From Arthrobacter hankyongi (GTDB taxonomy: Bacteria > Actinomycetota > Actinomycetes > Actinomycetales > Micrococcaceae): a stretch of DNA of 64,000 nucleotides. A program made the translations under genes and the position numbers. The notes beneath the pieces are model-generated. The model was not told the origin of the DNA, did no database searches, and saw nothing but the letters and a program-made list of their open reading frames with translations. The DNA is taken from the NCBI RefSeq assembly GCF_022012395.1, contig NZ_JAKLTQ010000006.1, forward strand, positions 1-64,000. Direction: 5' to 3'. Shown here one piece after another: positions 17,996 to 26,857 of the stretch. The number at the start of each line of letters is the position of its first letter. Positions within the stretch are counted from its first letter, which is position 1.

Positions 17996-19849
17996 TCAGG
18001 CGTGTTTCAGGCTCAGCGAGCCGTGGATCGTCGCATAGGGCCGCCAAGACGGCGCCGGACCCGGGAAGCCGATCCGGAAAGTGCGCAGCACGTTGCGGCC
18101 GTGCACCTGCAGGAAGATGTCCAGCTCATGGTTGTCCATAGACACCGCGTATCCCAGCTGCCCGCCGTCGGCTCCGGCGCTGATCCGCAGGCCGCCGGGC
18201 TGCCGCTGCACCACCTGGGCAGAAAGAAATTCCGGTGGCCCGGAAGTCCGCCGCCCGATCACCAGGTTCGCCTCGAGGTACTGCTCGGCCGGCGGCCCTG
18301 AGCCCGGCTGCCAGGTGAGGTCGCCAAGGATGCGGAATCCGCCGTCGGCTTCGAAGCTCAGTTCGGCGAGCGTGAAGTCCAGACCAGGCACCGCCAGCCG
18401 CTCCGGAGCCTGCAGCCACGCCTGCTCCACTACCCGCGCCCATTGCGCGGTCACGGCGGCGTCGGAAAACCTGCCACTGCTTACCCAGGCGGCCTGGCCC
18501 AGGCTGCGGGCCAGCTGGTCATCGGTGCAGAGCCGCACCACGCGGTCCGCCGCTGCTTCCTGGTCCCCGGCAGCCACGAGGAAGCCGTTGCGGCCGTTTT
18601 CGACCACATCGTCCGGGCCGTAGCGAATGTTGTAGGCGACCGGGGGGCAGCCCCGGCCCAGGCTTTCCATCAGCGCCAGCGGCTGGCCCTCGAAGCGGCT
18701 GGTGAGCAGGGAGAACCTGGCGGTTTCGAACTCGGCCGCGGCATTCGGCGCGTGTCCGCGCAGTCTGACGACGCCGGCCAAGCCCGCGTCGTCAATCATC
18801 TCCTGCAGCGCCTCACGCTGCGATCCGGTGCCGTAGATGTCCAGCACCGCATCGGGCAACCGGCGGCTGACCAGCGCCATGATGGCGACCGCCTCGGCCA
18901 GGTTCTTCTGCGGCTCGAGCCGGGCCGCCATCACGCCGCGGTTGGGATGGCGGGCTTCGAACGGCGGCAGCGCCGCGGTGCGGGCCTTGGGGTTGGAGAC
19001 CGTGAAGAGGTTGTTGGCCGCACCGAAACGCTGCTCGTAGTCCGCCTGCTGCCGCCGGGTCAGGAAAACCAGGCCATCCCAGGCCCAGCTGCCCTCGAAG
19101 ATGCCCTTCCGGGTGCCGGCCAGCTTGCCTTGGAACGGATCTCCGCCTGCGGCAATATGGCTGTTATGGACCACCACCAGCTTGAGGAGGTGCTCCGCCT
19201 GCAGCGGCCCCACCACCCCGGCGGCCACGGCGCTGTCCACTACGAGGACGGTCTGCTCGGCAGCCGTAAGTTCCAGCAGCCAGTGGCGGTAGAAGTCCCC
19301 GGCCTTCCGCCACCGGCGGACCGGCCGGCCGGCCCGGTCCAGCAGCGTCAGGTACCGGCCAAGCGTGCGGCCCGCAGCGTCCACCGGGGACTCGTCGCGG
19401 AAGTATTCCGTGCCGTCCTGGCGGTAATACACCCGCAGCGCCATGGTCTCGCCGTCCGGACGCATCAGGGTGCGCATAAAGACCCGGCCCTCGGGATCGA
19501 ACACCACTTCGGGCACGCCGGTGGTCCCGGCGTCCGCCGGAACGGGCGCGGGCACCGATCCGCCGTCGGGCGCTCCGCCATCGGACGCGGCACTGCGGTA
19601 GTACTGGAAAATATTGAGTACCTCGACGGCCGGATCGATCTTGCCCTGGCTGCGAAGCCGTTCGAGGAGCGTTTCGTAGCTGGGCTTGGATTCGAAGGTC
19701 AGGACGGCGGCAGTCCGGCCGCCGTGCTGGCGGAAGGCTCCGGCACGATGCAGGCTCATGGTGGTCATGCCACCGAAACTCTCGCTGATACCCCAGAGCA
19801 CCATGAAATACCTGCCCGCCGGCAGCATGGGCCCCTGATCCGCAGCCAT
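17996..19849 (-). CDS. TagE-like GT4 glycosyltransferase (polyol-phosphate glucosylation type)
   Basis: A 617-residue GT-B protein. The N-terminal half has VLWGISESFGGMTTMSLHRA, then an insert (about 90-220) typical of TagE/GtfA-type enzymes; the donor half has RLEPQKNLAEAV (about 315), LDIYGTGSQ, and PDDVVENGRNGFLV (about 415). TagE transfers glucose from UDP-glucose to glycerol-phosphate teichoic acid. Residues 490-617 are a C-terminal beta-rich domain that resembles the whole of the small upstream neighbour. ATG at 19849 follows that neighbour's stop by two bases; an earlier in-frame start at 19909 would lie inside the neighbour, so I prefer 19849. Confidence 0.85.
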   Translation of the reverse strand: MAADQGPMLPAGRYFMVLWGISESFGGMTTMSLHRAGAFRQHGGRTAAVLTFESKPSYETLLERLRSQGKIDPAVEVLNIFQYYRSAASDGGAPDGGSVPAPVPADAGTTGVPEVVFDPEGRVFMRTLMRPDGETMALRVYYRQDGTEYFRDESPVDAAGRTLGRYLTLLDRAGRPVRRWRKAGDFYRHWLLELTAAEQTVLVVDSAVAAGVVGPLQAEHLLKLVVVHNSHIAAGGDPFQGKLAGTRKGIFEGSWAWDGLVFLTRRQQADYEQRFGAANNLFTVSNPKARTAALPPFEARHPNRGVMAARLEPQKNLAEAVAIMALVSRRLPDAVLDIYGTGSQREALQEMIDDAGLAGVVRLRGHAPNAAAEFETARFSLLTSRFEGQPLALMESLGRGCPPVAYNIRYGPDDVVENGRNGFLVAAGDQEAAADRVVRLCTDDQLARSLGQAAWVSSGRFSDAAVTAQWARVVEQAWLQAPERLAVPGLDFTLAELSFEADGGFRILGDLTWQPGSGPPAEQYLEANLVIGRRTSGPPEFLSAQVVQRQPGGLRISAGADGGQLGYAVSMDNHELDIFLQVHGRNVLRTFRIGFPGPAPSWRPYATIHGSLSLKHA

Positions 19850-19851
19850 GC

Positions 19852-20205
19852 TCAGGCCCCCTTCCGCTTGAAGCTGAGATTGCCGAACTTGGTGGGATAC
19901 GGCAGCCACTGCAGCACCTGCTGCCAGCCGACGCGGAGCCGGTCCGGCCCGGACACGAAGTACAGGTCCACCAGGTCCTCGGCCGGGTATGGGAGGTCTG
20001 CCAGCGGAATCACGCAGCTAATTTCGACCGGACCCGCAGGGCCGGTGACGACGGCGGCCGGATACCGGCGCTCCTGGCCGGATTGCCGCCCCACCAGCAG
20101 GAAGCCCGCCGGGCGGCTGTCCGGCACCGCGGCGGCCGTTCCGGACACATCGAGGGAGCCATCGGCCCGCAGACTGACGCGGCTGAGCTTGAAACCTGCA
20201 GCCAT
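19852..20205 (-). CDS. Small beta-rich protein, stand-alone copy of GT accessory domain
   Basis: A 117-residue protein of no named family. Start ATG at 20205 is supported by AAGGGGGA about six bases upstream. Its sequence follows the order of the C-terminal domain of the next gene: a VSLRADGSLDVSG opening (partner: LSFEADGGFRILG), LLVGRQSG (partner: LVIGRRTSG), and a WLPYPTKFGNLSFKR ending (partner: WRPYATIHGSLSLK). It is therefore probably an accessory module that binds acceptor polymer or the transferase. It has no signal peptide or membrane segment. Co-transcribed with the GT4 gene (two-base gap). Confidence 0.75.
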   Translation of the reverse strand: MAAGFKLSRVSLRADGSLDVSGTAAAVPDSRPAGFLLVGRQSGQERRYPAAVVTGPAGPVEISCVIPLADLPYPAEDLVDLYFVSGPDRLRVGWQQVLQWLPYPTKFGNLSFKRKGA

Positions 20206-20318
20206 TGATTTCCCCCTTCTCCCCGCCTGTATGCTTGCACGTTCCTGCCGCTTCAGGGAATCCCTGTCCTCCGCCGATCTGGCGCCGCCGCAACCGGTGC
20301 CGCAGGAGTCGGTTCCGG

Positions 20319-20349
20319 CCGGGTTTGTAAAACCTTTATACAAATCCGG
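20319..20349. repeat. 31-base inverted repeat (operator-like) upstream of second GH25 gene
   Basis: Arms 20319-20329 (CCGGGTTTGTA) and 20339-20349 (TACAAATCCGG) match at 10 of 11 pairs around a 9-base centre. It lies between the divergent small GT-accessory gene and the lysozyme gene, about 20 bases upstream of the lysozyme -35 region. It is A/T-rich in its core, unlike the surroundings. A regulator site is plausible; a terminator is less likely as no gene ends here. Confidence 0.45.
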
Positions 20350-20368
20350 CACAACACCGCGCCGGGGA

Positions 20369-20397
20369 CTCACATGGCGGGAATCCTTTGTTAAGGT
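20369..20397 (+). promoter_or_regulatory. Candidate promoter of second GH25 gene
   Basis: TAAGGT at 20392-20397 with CTCACA 17 bases upstream (20369-20374). It matches the layout before the first GH25 gene (GTCACA, TAGGGT, then GAA). Confidence 0.3.
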
Positions 20398-20477
20398 GAA
20401 GCCATCATTCGCCCCTGATCAGCCATTTTCCTGCCGAAGTGCCATGCCGCACGGCAGGGAAACCTGGGAGAAGCTTT

Positions 20478-23345
20478 ATGAGTAAACGCAATCCGCTGTC
20501 CGCCGGCCCCCCTTCATCCCGCAGGATTCCAGCCAGGACCGTCTCGGCCCTGACCACGCTGGTGCTGGCCTCTTCCGTGTTGCTGATGGCTCCGCCGGCG
20601 GCCGGAGCCGCCGAGCCTAAGCCGGGCAACGCTGTGGAAAGCCCGTTGGGCGAACCCGCTGACGGCACCATCCCCACCGGAGCGACCGAAGCACCTCCAG
20701 CCCAGCCCGCCGCCGAACCGACGCTCGAACCAACCGGTACAAACATTGCGGAACCCACCGCCGTTCCGACCGAGGCCGGGACACCGGAGCCGTCCGCCGA
20801 TCCGCCCGCTACGGAACCGGAACCCGCCGCGGAAGAGCCAGCCGGCGAAACCATGGAAGCCCTGCTGGATCCGGCCGCCGAGGTTGACGTTGACAAACTC
20901 ACTCAGGATCAGCTCGACGGCCTGATGAAGGCCCTGCAGGGTGAGGACGGCGCCCAGATGGGGCACGGTCTTGAACTGCGCAAGGAAATGGCACAGCCGG
21001 ACGAACAGGAGAAACTCGGACAGGACCTGCAGCAGGAACTGGCACCGGAAGCGGATGCGCTGTCCATCGACCGGACCGCCGCCGTGCAGCCGGTGGCCGG
21101 GGTTCCGGCGGCGAACCGCACAAAATGGCGGCCAAACGGCATCCAGGGCATCGACGTCAGCAGCCATCAGGAAACGGTGGATTGGCAAAGTGAATGGAAC
21201 TACGGGGCCCGGTTCGCGTATGTGAAAGCCACCGAGGCCACCACGTACCTGAATCCGTACTTTGACCAGCAGTACACCGGCTCCTACAAGCAGGGGATGA
21301 TCCGCGGCGCCTACCACTTCGCCATCCCCAGCGTCTCCTCGGGGAAGGAACAGGCGGACTACCTGCTCAAAAACGGCGGCGCCTGGTCTGCCGACGGCAA
21401 GACCCTGCCCCCGCTGCTGGACATTGAGTACAACCCGTACAAGAAGCTGGGCAACACCTGCTACAACATGAGCGCCACAAAGATGGTGTCCTGGATCCGG
21501 GACTTCTCCAACACCATCAAGTCCCGCATCGGCCGCTACCCCGCCATCTACACCACCGCCGGCTGGTGGAACCAGTGCACCGGCAACAGCACGGCGTTCC
21601 GGGACCATCCGCTCCACATTGCCGAGTACGGGGTCGCTTCCCCGGCCCCGCTGCCGGCCGGCTGGACCAGCTGGGACATCTGGCAGTACAGCTCCTCCGG
21701 CCCGTTCGTGGGCGACTCCAACGTCTGGCGCGGCAGCTGGACCGATCTGAAGAATTTCGCCGGCATGTACGACCGCAAGCTGCGCAATGCTACGCCCGGG
21801 GACCTGACCGGGGACGGCAACGGGGACCTGCTGTCCCGCCGCAAGGACGGATCGATGTGGCTCTACCCCGGCAACGGCAAGGGCGGCTTCGGCAAGGAAC
21901 GCAAGATCGGCAGCGGCTGGCAGAAGTACAACGCCATCATCGGTGCCGGGGACCTGAACGGGGACAAGCGCCCCGACGTCCTGGCCCGGAACACCGATGG
22001 TTCGCTGTGGTTCATGGCCGGCACCTCCACCGCCACGCTGAAAAAGGGCGTCGAGATCTCCGCCACGGGCTGGGCCAAGTACCGTTCGCTGCTGGTTCCG
22101 GGCGACCTGACCGGGGACGGCAAGCGCGATTTGCTGGGCACGCTCTCGGATGGGACGGTCTGGGTCTTCCCCGGCCTCGGCACCGGCAGTTTCGGGGCGA
22201 AGACCAAGGTCGCCTCCGGCTGGAGCGGCTACAACCAGCTGGCCGCTCCCGGCGATTTCAGCGGGGACGGTAAGGCGGACGTCCTGGGCCGGGGGTCCGA
22301 CGGTTCCCTGTGGGTGCTGCGGAACACCCGGACGGCCAAGCTGAACGGCACCTTCAGCACCGCCAAGCGGGTGGCCTCCGGTGGCTGGGACAAGTTCACC
22401 CAGATCCTCGGCCTTGGCGACAACAACCGGGACCGCAAGCCTGACCTCGTGACCACCCTTCCCAACGGCGATCTCGGGTTCTTCCGTGGCTCCCAGATGA
22501 AGGACTCCACGGGGATGAAACCCCGGGTGCGCGCCGGCCAGTCCGTCTGGGACTCCTACGACCTGGTCATCGCCGCCGGCGATTTGAACCGCGACGGGGA
22601 TCCGGACCTGCTCGCCCGCAAGTCCAGCGGCTCCTTGTGGTTTGCCCCCGGCAACGGCAATGGCGGTTACGGCGCCCGGGTCAAGATCGGCAAGAGCGGC
22701 TGGAACAAATTCAACCTCCTGGTCGGCGTCGGCGATTACAACGGCGACGGCCGGAACGACATGTTGGCACGCGGCAAGAGCGGCTCGCTCTGGCTCTTCC
22801 GCGGCACCGGCCGGGCTTCCTCCGGCCAGCCGGTGTTCCGGTCGAAGATCCGGATCGGCTCGGCCGGGTGGAACAAGTTCACCCACCTGGCCGGGGCCGG
22901 CGACGTCAACCGGGACGGCAAAATGGACCTGGTCGCCGTGCAGAGCAATGGCGCCGTCTACCTCTTTGCCGGTACCGGAACCGGCCGAACCGGCAAGAAG
23001 TCCCGGATCGAGTCCGGCTGGCGAAGCTATAACAAGGTGGCCGCCACCGGTGACTACAACGGCGATGGCACCATGGACCTGGTCGCGCGGAAGCGGGACG
23101 GTTCGCTCTGGCTGCTGGCTGGCTACAAGTCCTACTCGACAGCCAACGGCTGGTTCGCCGCCGAGCGGAGGCTGATCGCCAGCGGGTGGGACAAGTACAA
23201 CCGGCTTCTCGGGGTGGGCAGGTTCAACGGAGACAGCAAGGTGGACCTGCTGGCAACCAAACCGGACGGCTCTGCCTGGTTCTTTGCCGGCACGCGCTTT
23301 GTCCACAGCGGCCTGTGGCCATACAAGGCTGCCGGCGAGCTTTGA
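20478..23345 (+). CDS. Secreted GH25 lysozyme with ten FG-GAP repeats (paralog)
   Basis: A 955-residue exported protein. ATG at 20478 follows GGAGAAG; an upstream in-frame ATG at 20439 lacks a ribosome site. It has a signal peptide (residues 1-41), a Pro/Thr/Glu-rich linker (45-135), and an acidic segment with the same QMGHGLELRKE-type motif as the first lysozyme. The GH25 domain (about 220-425) has GIDVSSHQE and the catalytic LLDIEYNPY. Ten FG-GAP repeats follow (about 435-955; DLTGDGNGD-type loops). Repeat 5 in both proteins carries the odd QMKD-TGM insertion, so the two genes arose by duplication of a complete ten-repeat ancestor. Acts on peptidoglycan outside the cell. Confidence 0.93.
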   Translation: MSKRNPLSAGPPSSRRIPARTVSALTTLVLASSVLLMAPPAAGAAEPKPGNAVESPLGEPADGTIPTGATEAPPAQPAAEPTLEPTGTNIAEPTAVPTEAGTPEPSADPPATEPEPAAEEPAGETMEALLDPAAEVDVDKLTQDQLDGLMKALQGEDGAQMGHGLELRKEMAQPDEQEKLGQDLQQELAPEADALSIDRTAAVQPVAGVPAANRTKWRPNGIQGIDVSSHQETVDWQSEWNYGARFAYVKATEATTYLNPYFDQQYTGSYKQGMIRGAYHFAIPSVSSGKEQADYLLKNGGAWSADGKTLPPLLDIEYNPYKKLGNTCYNMSATKMVSWIRDFSNTIKSRIGRYPAIYTTAGWWNQCTGNSTAFRDHPLHIAEYGVASPAPLPAGWTSWDIWQYSSSGPFVGDSNVWRGSWTDLKNFAGMYDRKLRNATPGDLTGDGNGDLLSRRKDGSMWLYPGNGKGGFGKERKIGSGWQKYNAIIGAGDLNGDKRPDVLARNTDGSLWFMAGTSTATLKKGVEISATGWAKYRSLLVPGDLTGDGKRDLLGTLSDGTVWVFPGLGTGSFGAKTKVASGWSGYNQLAAPGDFSGDGKADVLGRGSDGSLWVLRNTRTAKLNGTFSTAKRVASGGWDKFTQILGLGDNNRDRKPDLVTTLPNGDLGFFRGSQMKDSTGMKPRVRAGQSVWDSYDLVIAAGDLNRDGDPDLLARKSSGSLWFAPGNGNGGYGARVKIGKSGWNKFNLLVGVGDYNGDGRNDMLARGKSGSLWLFRGTGRASSGQPVFRSKIRIGSAGWNKFTHLAGAGDVNRDGKMDLVAVQSNGAVYLFAGTGTGRTGKKSRIESGWRSYNKVAATGDYNGDGTMDLVARKRDGSLWLLAGYKSYSTANGWFAAERRLIASGWDKYNRLLGVGRFNGDSKVDLLATKPDGSAWFFAGTRFVHSGLWPYKAAGEL

Positions 23346-23393
23346 CGGTGGGCTGCATGGCGACCTGTGCCAGCGCAGCGAGTATATGATGGG

Positions 23394-23431
23394 TACTTGC
23401 CTCCGGCCCTTCGCACCGCCGGAGGCAAGTA
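23394..23431. terminator. Strong hairpin downstream of second GH25 gene
   Basis: Perfect 14-base arms at 23394-23407 and 23418-23431 with a 10-base loop. It begins 48 bases after the lysozyme stop, and no poly-T follows. Because the next gene reads in the same direction, it most likely ends lysozyme transcription. Confidence 0.6.
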
Positions 23432-23434
23432 CAG

Positions 23435-23454
23435 GCGGCCTCCGCGGAGGCCGC
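23435..23454. repeat. Perfect 20-base GC-rich palindrome
   Basis: GCGGCCTCCG followed by its exact reverse complement, three bases after the terminator hairpin. It may act as a second terminator arm or a protein site; its function is unknown. Confidence 0.5.
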
Positions 23455-23546
23455 TGGACCAAGGACCGGCTCACCCCTGCCCGGCGTGATTGTCACCGCG
23501 GCCTGCAGCCGGCACCGCAACGCGCGAAAGGCAGCACGATACCGCC

Positions 23547-24833
23547 ATGCAATTTACCGGCACGCCAACCGCTGTTACGGCCCTGCGCAGCCAGGCCCGA
23601 CGGCTGGTCCGCGCCTACGGACGGATCACGGACCCGGACCCGCTGCGGACGCTGCAGAGCCGGCTGGGGCAGCGCGCTGCCCAGATGCCGGGCCTGGTCA
23701 GTGTCAAAAGGCACTCGGAAACCTGCGTGTGCCTGGATTTTACGGATGGGGCCTTGGCCTATGCCTTCGACCTGCGTGTCAAGGCCGACCAGCTGGAATT
23801 GTCGGCCCTGGGACGCGGCGCCTTGTCCAAACGCGTACTGCGCAGCTCGCTGGTAGGTCTGGCACCGATGGTCCGTGACAAGGGCGAACGCCATGTACTG
23901 GCACGGTGGCCAGGCGCCCGCAGCGCGCGCCCGCGCATAGTGCAGGAAACGCTGACCAAAATGCAGTGGTTGGCGAACCTCCTGGGTACCCTGCCGAACG
24001 AAGCCAATCCGCACCAGCCGGTCCCGGCCGGCCACGTGCTGACCTATTGGTGGGACCTGAAGCCGAACTTCGGCGACACCATCGGCCCCTGGCTGGTCGG
24101 CGCCATGACCGGTAGCCCGGTGGTCAACAGCAAATGGACCGAGCCCCAGCAGCCTTCGCTCTTCACCGTAGGGTCCGTCGTCGGCCACCTGAACGTGCCC
24201 GGGCACCAGCTGTGGGGCTCCGGCATCATCAACCAACTGGGCACGGAGAAGGCCGAGCGGATCGGGCCGAACAAGCCGGCGGCCATCCATGCCGTCCGCG
24301 GGCGGCTGACCCGCCACGAACTCACCACCAAGCTGGGCTGGGACGTCCCCGAAGTGTACGGGGACCCGGCCCTGCTGCTGCCGCGCTTCCTGGAACCGGC
24401 GCCGTCGAAAAAGGCGGGCAAGATCGCCATCGTGCCGCACTATTCGCACAAGGCCTACTTCGCCGGGGTCAAGGGCCCCCAGCTGAACCTGGTCAACGTC
24501 GGCAACGGGCTGGAGCGTGTGGTGGCCCAGATCGCCGGCGCCAGCCACTGCATTTCGACGTCGCTGCACGGGATCATCATCGCCCACGCCTACGGCGTCC
24601 CGTGGACCTGGCTGCGGATCGGGGACCATGCGCTGCTCGGCGACACCTTCAAGTTCGAGGACTTCTTCAGCGTGCTCGAGCGCGAAGAGGTTTCCGAGGC
24701 CGTCGTCGCCGCGGAGCAGCTCCCGACCACCGACTTCGTCAAGCTGGCCCAGACGGCCAGGCGGCCGGCCGACACCGTGAGCCTGGACCCGCTGCAGGAT
24801 TCGTTTCCCGGCGCTGTTACCGATTTGAATTAG
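23547..24833 (+). CDS. Polysaccharide pyruvyl transferase family protein
   Basis: A 428-residue protein from ATG at 23547; a TTG at 23490 would add 19 low-complexity residues. Pyruvyl transferase features: YWWDLKPNFGDTIGPWLVG (about 165-183, the N-terminal GT-B-like nucleotide fold entry), WGSGIINQLG, AVRGRLTRHELTTKLGWDV, YGDPALLLPRF (about 275) and CISTSLHGIIIAHAYGVPW (about 335-353). These enzymes transfer pyruvate from phosphoenolpyruvate to a sugar hydroxyl and form ketals that add negative charge to wall polymers. It is followed by a GT2 after nine bases, so the pair probably adds a pyruvylated sugar. Confidence 0.88.
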   Translation: MQFTGTPTAVTALRSQARRLVRAYGRITDPDPLRTLQSRLGQRAAQMPGLVSVKRHSETCVCLDFTDGALAYAFDLRVKADQLELSALGRGALSKRVLRSSLVGLAPMVRDKGERHVLARWPGARSARPRIVQETLTKMQWLANLLGTLPNEANPHQPVPAGHVLTYWWDLKPNFGDTIGPWLVGAMTGSPVVNSKWTEPQQPSLFTVGSVVGHLNVPGHQLWGSGIINQLGTEKAERIGPNKPAAIHAVRGRLTRHELTTKLGWDVPEVYGDPALLLPRFLEPAPSKKAGKIAIVPHYSHKAYFAGVKGPQLNLVNVGNGLERVVAQIAGASHCISTSLHGIIIAHAYGVPWTWLRIGDHALLGDTFKFEDFFSVLEREEVSEAVVAAEQLPTTDFVKLAQTARRPADTVSLDPLQDSFPGAVTDLN

Positions 24834-24842
24834 AGGCACCAC

Positions 24843-26795
24843 GTGAGCACGCCCACCGTTTCCCTTGTCACCCCCACCTACAACTGCCAGCCGCTGCTGC
24901 AGGAATGCCTGGAAAGCGTCTTCAACCAGACGCTGCCGCAGTCCGAGATCCAAATTATCGTGGTCGACGACGGCTCCACGGATGGCACGTGGGACTACCT
25001 GCAGTCCCTGCGTGCCGAGCATCCGAACCTGGTGGCACTGCGGCAGGAAAACTCCGGCCGGCCCAGCGTGGGCCGCAACCGCGGTCTGGCCGCTGCCACC
25101 GGCGAGTTCATCTTCTTCCTGGATTCGGACGACTGGTTCTCCCCGGAAGCGCTGGAACGGATGGTATCCGCCGCCCGCGAGCATAGCTCCGACGTGGTGG
25201 TGGCGCTGGCCGTCGGTGACAACAGGACGGTGCGGCAGGCCTCCTACCTGCAGACTGTCTACGACGCCGATGTGCTCAACGACGGGGCCTGGCGGACGCT
25301 TTCGCCCTGGAAGCTGTTCCGTACCTCGCTGATCAGCCGCCTCGGCGCCACCTTTCCCGAAGACATGGTCCAGGGCGAAGACCAGGTCTTCGTCGGCCAG
25401 TGCTACCTGGCCGCCGGGAAGGTGACTACCCTCGCGGACTACGACTACTACCATCTGCGCGGCCGTGAGGACGGCGGCAACGTCTCCAAGCAGCCCCAGT
25501 CACTGCGGAACAAGCTGCTGACCACCACCCGGATGGCAGAGATCATCACTGCCCACACGAAGCCGGGCCGGCGCCGGCAGCAGTTCTTCCACCGCGTGAT
25601 CTTCAGGACTTTGGCACCGGGTCTGGGTAGGCCGTTCATGACTGCCCCGTCCGGGGAGCAGGAGGAATTCCTCCGGCGGATCCAGCAGGAAGTCCTGCCC
25701 CATATGGGCGCCGAGGACCTGGCGGCGGTCGCGGACAAGCCGCGGCTGCGGCTGGCGGTGGCCCGCAAGGGCACCGTTGCGCAGCTGGCCGAGCTCAACC
25801 GCCAACTGGCGGACGACCTCGCCTACACCGTTGACGACGGCCAGGTGCACTTTGATCTCGGCCCGGACCTCAACGCCCTCGTCCCGGCCGAGCTGCGCCT
25901 GGTCCGGACCGGCGGCAAGCTTCAGCATAGTTTCGAGTCCCTCGCCGGCACCGCCGCCGGGCTGGCCGTGACCTACCGGCTGGAGAGCCCGCTGGCCGAG
26001 GTGCCTGGCCTGGCGCTGCATCCGCTGACGCTGGAGCTGACCACCCGGGGCCCCTCCCCCGCCGCCGTCAGCGTGGCCGGCAGTCCGCTGGGTGGCAACC
26101 GCTGGCAGTTCTGCTTCGGGCCCGAGCTGCTGCCGCAGGCCCCAGCCGTACCCACAGTCTGGGATGCGCGCCTGGTGCTGGCGGACGGCGCCCGCGAGCT
26201 GGCCTCCGCCCGTGCGTCGTATCCGCGCACTGGCGACCCGGTCGAAGCCCGTGCCGTGGTGCTGCTCTCGCCGGAAGATGGGGCAGCCATGTACTTGGAG
26301 GGCTACACCACGGCCCATGGCAGCTTCAGCGTGCGGCAGGGTCCGAAACCGCGGTTCACTGCGGCCAAAGTCGCAGGCCACGGCGAGGGCGTGATAAATC
26401 TGACGCTGCCCAAGAACAGCGGCGCGGTACGCGGTGCTGCGCTGCTGACCCCGGAGGGCCGACTGCCGCTCGAGCATACGCTGCGGCCGGACGGGCAGCT
26501 AGAGGTCCGGCTGCCGGCCGCGGTACCGGCAGTACCCGCCGGCACCGCGGCCGGGACAGTCCCGCTCTTCGTGCTGGAACTAGACTGTGAACGGACCGGC
26601 TGCCAGCTGCCGTTGCGCCTCAAGGCCGGCACGTTGGTGCCGTTGAAGCCAGCGGCCAAGAAGCCGGCGGCCGCCGCCACAGAGGCACCAGCGCCCCAGC
26701 CGGAGCGGCACGGCCGTCCGTCGCCGAAGCGCATTGGGCTGGCCGGATTGCTGGTCCGCCTCCGCCGCCTGAAGCGACACGCGCTGCGGAGGTAA
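24843..26795 (+). CDS. GT2 glycosyltransferase with long C-terminal region (TarS/TarP-type layout)
   Basis: A 650-residue protein from GTG at 24843. The GT-A domain (residues 1-230) has VSLVTPTYNCQPLLQECLES, IIVVDDGSTDGTW, GRNRGLAAATGEFIFFLDSD (DSD metal motif) and QGEDQVFVGQCYLAAGK, where the Glu-Asp is the usual base region. Residues 330-620 form a beta-rich tail, and the extreme C-terminus is Ala/Pro then basic (KRIGLAGLLVRLRRLKRHAL), suggesting membrane contact. The layout matches teichoic-acid glycosyltransferases such as TarS, which use a C-terminal beta region for trimerisation or binding. Substrate not determinable. Confidence 0.85.
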   Translation: MSTPTVSLVTPTYNCQPLLQECLESVFNQTLPQSEIQIIVVDDGSTDGTWDYLQSLRAEHPNLVALRQENSGRPSVGRNRGLAAATGEFIFFLDSDDWFSPEALERMVSAAREHSSDVVVALAVGDNRTVRQASYLQTVYDADVLNDGAWRTLSPWKLFRTSLISRLGATFPEDMVQGEDQVFVGQCYLAAGKVTTLADYDYYHLRGREDGGNVSKQPQSLRNKLLTTTRMAEIITAHTKPGRRRQQFFHRVIFRTLAPGLGRPFMTAPSGEQEEFLRRIQQEVLPHMGAEDLAAVADKPRLRLAVARKGTVAQLAELNRQLADDLAYTVDDGQVHFDLGPDLNALVPAELRLVRTGGKLQHSFESLAGTAAGLAVTYRLESPLAEVPGLALHPLTLELTTRGPSPAAVSVAGSPLGGNRWQFCFGPELLPQAPAVPTVWDARLVLADGARELASARASYPRTGDPVEARAVVLLSPEDGAAMYLEGYTTAHGSFSVRQGPKPRFTAAKVAGHGEGVINLTLPKNSGAVRGAALLTPEGRLPLEHTLRPDGQLEVRLPAAVPAVPAGTAAGTVPLFVLELDCERTGCQLPLRLKAGTLVPLKPAAKKPAAAATEAPAPQPERHGRPSPKRIGLAGLLVRLRRLKRHALRR

Positions 26796-26857
26796 ACGCC
26801 GTCCGGCGTCCCTCCGGCCTAGACTCCCCCCCCAACTGCCCCCAGTGAAAGCTTCCA

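Noticed and set aside
18443-20485. 680-codon plus-strand frame opposite the GT4 and its small partner
   Set aside because: Antisense of a well-supported GT4 gene; the composition is typical of high-G+C shadow frames.
20514-23474. 986-codon open frame on the minus strand opposite the second lysozyme gene
   Set aside because: It mirrors the FG-GAP repeats in antisense, has no recognised domain or signal, and the plus-strand gene is clearly real.
23493-25454. 653-codon minus-strand frame opposite pyruvyl transferase and GT2 genes
   Set aside because: It spans two genes on the other strand and shows no domain.
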